From Bradyrhizobium tropiciagri (GTDB lineage Bacteria; Pseudomonadota; Alphaproteobacteria; Rhizobiales; Xanthobacteraceae): a stretch of 64,000 nucleotides of DNA. Made by a program: the position numbers and the translations under genes. The stretch is taken from the NCBI RefSeq assembly GCF_018130545.1, contig NZ_JAFCKF010000001.1, positions 806,001 through 870,000 of the forward strand, read 5' to 3'. Below, piece by piece: positions 61,627 to 64,000 of the stretch. Below the pieces are notes generated by a model. That model saw only the letters and a list, made by a program, of their open reading frames with translations, had not been told where the DNA came from and ran no database searches. Every line of letters starts with the position of its first letter. The first letter of the stretch is position 1.

Positions 61627-62244
61627 ATGAAGCTTTATTACGCCCCCGGTGCCTGCTCCCTCTCCCCCCACATCGCCCTGCTCGAGGCCGGCCTGCCCTA
61701 CGACCTGGTCAAGGTCGATCTGCGCGCCAAGAAGCTCGAAAACGGCGACGATTTCCTGCAAGTGAACCCCAAGGGCCAGGTGCCCGCGCTGGCGCTGGAT
61801 ACCGGCGAGATGGTCACCGAAGGGCCGATCATCATCCAGATGATCGCCGACCGGGTTGCTGACAGGAAGCTGGCACCGGCGCGCGACTCCAACGAGCGCT
61901 ACAAGCTGCTCGAATGGCTGAACTACATCACGACCGAGCTGCACAAGAACCTCGGCCCGATGTTCTCGCCCGTGCTGTCAGACGACGCCAAGGCGTTCTT
62001 CAAGGACCGCGCCATGGGCAAGTTCAAATATGTCGAGAGCCAGCTCGCCGCACGCGAATATCTGATGGGCAACCAGTTCACGGTCGCCGACGGCTACCTC
62101 TTCACCATGATCATGTGGGCGCAGGACCGGCTCGGCTTCGACTTCTCCGGCCTGCCGAATGTGACGGCCTACAAGGCCCGCGTCGCGGCGCGCCCGAAGG
62201 TGCAGGAAGCGCTGAAGAAGGAAGGCCTGCTGAAGGCAGCCTGA
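61627..62244 (+). CDS. Glutathione S-transferase, beta class
   Basis: A 205-residue GST. MKLYYAPGACSLSPHIALLEAGLPYDLVKVDL is the beta-class N-terminus with catalytic Cys10. VNPKGQVPALALDTGEMVTEGPIIIQMIAD holds the glutathione-binding loop; NQFTVADGYLFTMIMWA the C-domain. GAAGGAAT lies before the ATG. The adjoining MarR suggests induction by an electrophile or aromatic compound. Ended by a strong terminator. Confidence 0.93.
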   Translation: MKLYYAPGACSLSPHIALLEAGLPYDLVKVDLRAKKLENGDDFLQVNPKGQVPALALDTGEMVTEGPIIIQMIADRVADRKLAPARDSNERYKLLEWLNYITTELHKNLGPMFSPVLSDDAKAFFKDRAMGKFKYVESQLAAREYLMGNQFTVADGYLFTMIMWAQDRLGFDFSGLPNVTAYKARVAARPKVQEALKKEGLLKAA

Positions 62245-62271
62245 GCTCTCGAGCCAGCTTCATCAGACGTG

Positions 62272-62301
62272 AAAGGGCCGGATCGCATCCGGCCCTTTTT
62301 T
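62272..62301 (+). terminator. Rho-independent terminator after the GST gene
   Basis: AAAGGGCCGGAT and ATCCGGCCCTTT (62272-62283, 62287-62298) pair over 12 bases with a CGC loop, followed by TTT. One of the clearest terminators in the window. Confidence 0.92.
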
Positions 62302-62463
62302 GCGTGTCCGATCGAGCTAGCCCCAAATCTGCAATTTTCAGCAGTTTGTCCGCTTCCGCGTAAGCGTGCCTTCGCCATGCCGCCAACGCCGCACCCAGGT
62401 TTCGGCAACCATTCCCGCGATCGGGCGTAGCCGGATTGCTGCCTCACCCAGCGGGAGATGCGC

Positions 62464-63684
62464 ATGAGTAGCTCTCTATCCAGCAACGCCGCCGACCGGA
62501 TGGTCGAGGTCCTGGCGGGCTCGACCGCGCTGCTGGCAAATTCCAGTGGCGGACTTTCCGACCTTCCGCTCTCGGTCACATCGGTGCTGCCTGACGACAG
62601 CACGGCCGATACGGCCGCCGTCCAGCCGGCGCACGGCCTGATCGATCCGTTGCCGGCGACGAACGCCCTGGACAGCGCGACGTCCTTGCTCGGCGACGGC
62701 GCCTCCGACCTGCCCCTGGTCGGGAGCTTGTTCAACACGAGCGACCTGCCGGCGATCGGCAATGTGTTGAACGCCGCATTGCCGGTCGAACCGGATTCGA
62801 CCGCGATCACCGCATCGGGCGGAACGCTGCAACCGGTGCTCGACACCGCCGACACCGCAGTCCAGAGCGCGGTCCATTCCGCAGCCGACCTCCTGTCCCA
62901 GGCGACCGCCCTGCCCGACGCGCTGCATGGCGTCACAAATCTCGGACAGGCGATTGATCTCGGCGGCATCAGCACCATCGGGACCAGCAGTGGCGGCCAC
63001 GCCAATCTGGTCGCGGACATTCTCGAAGTCCCGGGCCAGATCCTCGCCGGCAATCTCGGTGAGACGATCGCGCATCTCGGCGCTGGTATCACCGACGTGG
63101 TCCATGTCGTCTCGGGGCTAGTTGATACAGTTGTCTCCGACGTCAGTGGTCTGCTGAGCCCGGTCTCCGGGCTGGTCGGCCAACTCACGCATGGGCTGCT
63201 CGATGGCGGCCTGCTCAATCTCGGCGGCGACACCGCAGGCGGCGGTGGATTGCTCGGCGACTTGCTTGGCGGTCTCACTGGTAGCAGCAGCGGCCATTTG
63301 GCCGGCGTCACCATTGGCCCGCAGCAGCCAGGCGGACCGACGCTCGACGTCCTCGCGACGCCAACATCAAGCGATCACCACACCGCCGACGTCAGCGCGA
63401 TCGACACCGGCCAGACCGGGCCGCATCTGCTCGACCTCAGCGCCCTCACCGGCGCGCATAGCCTCAACATCCCGAACCTTGGCGGCATCGGCGCCGACGG
63501 ACTGGCCGGCAATCTGCTCGGCAGCCTGAACCTCAGCCTGCTCGGCGACAACGGCGCCGCCGGACACGCCGCAAGCGCGCCGGCATCAGCACCGCTGGAT
63601 CTCGGCGCGGTCGGGCATGATCTGCTCTCGCCGCTCATACATGATCACGGCATCCTCGATGCGCACGGCACGCACATCCTCTGA
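62464..63684 (+). CDS. Lysine-free Leu/Gly/Asp-rich protein next to a type I exporter
   Basis: A 406-residue protein with very biased make-up: no Lys, Cys, Trp or Tyr, one Arg (near the N-terminus), one Phe, only four Glu, and abundant Leu, Gly, Asp, Ala, Ser and Thr. Weak hydrophobic repeats of the form GxLxGxLxG (LLNLGGDT, GGGLLGDLLGGLTG, LAGNLLGSLNLSLLGDNG) fill the C-terminal half. No N-terminal signal is clear. The following gene encodes a type I secretion ABC exporter, so it is probably its substrate; this is inferred. No RTX nonapeptide (GGxGxDxUx) is seen. ATG at 62464 is chosen because GGGAG lies six bases before it. Confidence 0.65.
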   Translation: MSSSLSSNAADRMVEVLAGSTALLANSSGGLSDLPLSVTSVLPDDSTADTAAVQPAHGLIDPLPATNALDSATSLLGDGASDLPLVGSLFNTSDLPAIGNVLNAALPVEPDSTAITASGGTLQPVLDTADTAVQSAVHSAADLLSQATALPDALHGVTNLGQAIDLGGISTIGTSSGGHANLVADILEVPGQILAGNLGETIAHLGAGITDVVHVVSGLVDTVVSDVSGLLSPVSGLVGQLTHGLLDGGLLNLGGDTAGGGGLLGDLLGGLTGSSSGHLAGVTIGPQQPGGPTLDVLATPTSSDHHTADVSAIDTGQTGPHLLDLSALTGAHSLNIPNLGGIGADGLAGNLLGSLNLSLLGDNGAAGHAASAPASAPLDLGAVGHDLLSPLIHDHGILDAHGTHIL

Positions 63685-63782
63685 GGCACTCACAAACCGG
63701 CGGAGGCGCGGGATCGCCGCGCCTCCGCAACTCCCTCTCCATGTCCATTGGGCATCACAGGCTTGAACATCCGCGGGGCGCG

Positions 63783-64000
63783 ATGATCGGTCAGGGCAAA
63801 CGTTTCTCCTCACTGCCGGTTGAAATCCGGGACGCGGTCACGGCCGTGCGTGGTGCGCTGGTCGCGGTCGCGATGGCGAGCGGCCTGGTCAACCTGTTGA
63901 TGCTGGTCGGTCCGGTGTTCATGCTGCAGACCTATGATCGCGTGCTGCCGAGCCGCAGCATCGCAACGCTGGTGGGCCTGCTGGCGATCGCGCTGGTGCT
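63783..64000 (+). CDS. Type I secretion permease/ATPase, N-terminal fragment
   Basis: The first 72 residues of a gene running off the window. After a short basic lead come VRGALVAVAMASGLVNLLMLVGPVFMLQTYDRVLPSRSIATLVGLLAIALV. The motif MLQTYDRVLPSRS is shared by PrtD/RaxB/LapB-type exporters of RTX-like proteins. The ATPase part is outside the window. Confidence 0.88.
   Translation, partial: MIGQGKRFSSLPVEIRDAVTAVRGALVAVAMASGLVNLLMLVGPVFMLQTYDRVLPSRSIATLVGLLAIALV

Overview
The window looks like chromosome of a high-GC alphaproteobacterium of the Bradyrhizobium/Rhodopseudomonas group. Supporting signs are a CycM-type membrane-anchored cytochrome c, an aa3 cytochrome oxidase operon with the alphaproteobacterial order (ctaC-ctaD-ctaB-small membrane gene-ctaG-ctaE), an IalB-family protein, a Tad/Flp pilus operon, a plant-type glutamate-cysteine ligase, and many short palindromic repeats of the kind scattered through Bradyrhizobium genomes. 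Genus and repeat-family statements rest on memory of those genomes, not on a search. No tRNA, rRNA, insertion sequence, prophage or CRISPR array was seen.

Layout: (1) 1-4675, the end of a Tad pilus operon (cpaE fragment, cpaF, tadB, tadC) facing a TPR lipoprotein. (2) 4883-7097, a leucyl aminopeptidase and an NlpC/P60 hydrolase translated in overlap. (3) 7249-14968, a complete yej-type oligopeptide ABC importer with two tandem binding proteins. (4) 15184-18735, cycM, kdsB, pheA and a luciferase-like monooxygenase. (5) 19126-23898, metF-metH behind a 390-bp leader with an AT-rich dyad. (6) 24081-26047, a zeta-like GST and a Cj0069-type protein separated by palindromes. (7) 26195-33105, a metal and oxyanion region: an RcnR/NicO nickel-cobalt efflux pair with its operator, then a same-strand chromate locus (rhodanese-ChrB fusion, PepSY protein, CusF-fold protein, tandem DUF1259 protein, ChrA) and CorA. 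(8) 33236-44806, a RibD-like reductase, an outer-membrane beta-barrel, TetR plus EmrAB efflux, then LysR plus an RND pump. (9) 44832-51477, the aa3 oxidase operon on the minus strand with SURF1 and DUF983. (10) 52066-55290, IalB, GNAT and an HxlR-linked DoxX-DsrE-TlpA redox module. (11) 55564-58679, tldD, lepB, yjbR and a nucleotidyltransferase, mostly overlapping. (12) 58822-62244, a PAN-domain protein, gshA, and a divergent MarR/GST pair with two perfect operator-like palindromes. (13) 62464-64000, a lysine-free, leucine/glycine-rich protein followed by the start of a type I secretion ABC exporter.

The genes work together as housekeeping blocks (respiration, methionine and one-carbon metabolism, peptide uptake, cell-envelope work) interrupted by stress and efflux cassettes, each next to its own regulator (RcnR, TetR, LysR, HxlR, MarR). 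The most interesting candidates for new biology are the unusual secreted-type protein beside the type I exporter, the HxlR-DoxX-DsrE-TlpA module, the expanded chromate locus, and a palindromic repeat that has become part of the SURF1 coding sequence.
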